NCBI GenBank assembly: GCA_003175865.1
Contig: PSRF01000277.1
Location: 1-5,526 of the forward strand
Reading direction: 5' to 3'
Length of the DNA: 5,526 nucleotides
DNA from: Blastocatellia bacterium
Lineage (GTDB): Bacteria; Acidobacteriota; Blastocatellia; Pyrinomonadales; Pyrinomonadaceae
This document shows, piece by piece, positions 5,487 through 5,526 of the stretch; positions within the stretch are counted from its first letter, which is position 1, and each line of letters starts with the position of its first letter. The notes beneath the pieces were generated by a model that worked only from the letters and a program-made list of their open reading frames with translations, was not told the origin of the DNA and did no database searches. Made by a program: the position numbers and the translations under genes.

Positions 5487-5526
5487 GACACTGGCAACGT
5501 TCCGATTGAAGGGGTGGCCACTGAAT

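Noticed and set aside
5511..5526. Palindrome GTGGCCAC near the window end as the start of a third repeat element
   Set aside because: It is only 8 bp long, lacks the AATNCC end, the four-base loop and the GTAG seen in copies A and B, and the window stops before more can be read.

Overview
The window looks like an ordinary chromosomal segment from a medium-GC, Gram-negative-type bacterium. The best guess for the lineage is Acidobacteriota, perhaps a Blastocatellia relative. That rests on the exported FecR/tryptophan-rich/arginine-proline protein and the style of the GlpD protein, and it is an inference from memory of these families, not a search result.

Layout from left to right: a short leader without a gene (1-109); a small GNAT N-acetyltransferase on the plus strand (110-565); palindromic repeat element copy A (569-750), which fills almost the whole gap between two convergent stop codons; a large gene on the minus strand (3290 down to 765) for an exported protein with a FecR-like domain, a tryptophan/tyrosine-rich DUF6600-like region and a tail of nearly 500 residues rich in Arg, Pro, Glu and Ser; about 435 bp of gene-free DNA holding candidate operator sites (3291-3725); palindromic repeat element copy B (3726-3910); a glpD-type FAD-dependent glycerol-3-phosphate dehydrogenase on the plus strand (3931-5460); and a strong intrinsic terminator (5461-5486).

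The three genes have no evident common pathway and do not form an operon. The first two converge and the last two diverge. The most interesting structure is non-coding. Two copies, 182 and 185 bp long, of the same nested, imperfectly palindromic element sit in the two main intergenic gaps in opposite orientations. Each copy has two distinguishable outer arms. Each arm carries a hairpin with a four-base loop, then a 16-17 nt linker, then an invariant GTAG/CTAC. The two arms meet at a long central stem built on TTGCGCGCTTGCGA. The design resembles REP/BIME or IS200/IS605-derived non-autonomous elements, or a MITE, but I do not recognise it as a named family. No transposase is present in the window. 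The right-hand hairpin of copy B followed by a T-run has the form of an intrinsic terminator and ends only 17 nt before the glpD ATG, so this copy may affect glpD expression.
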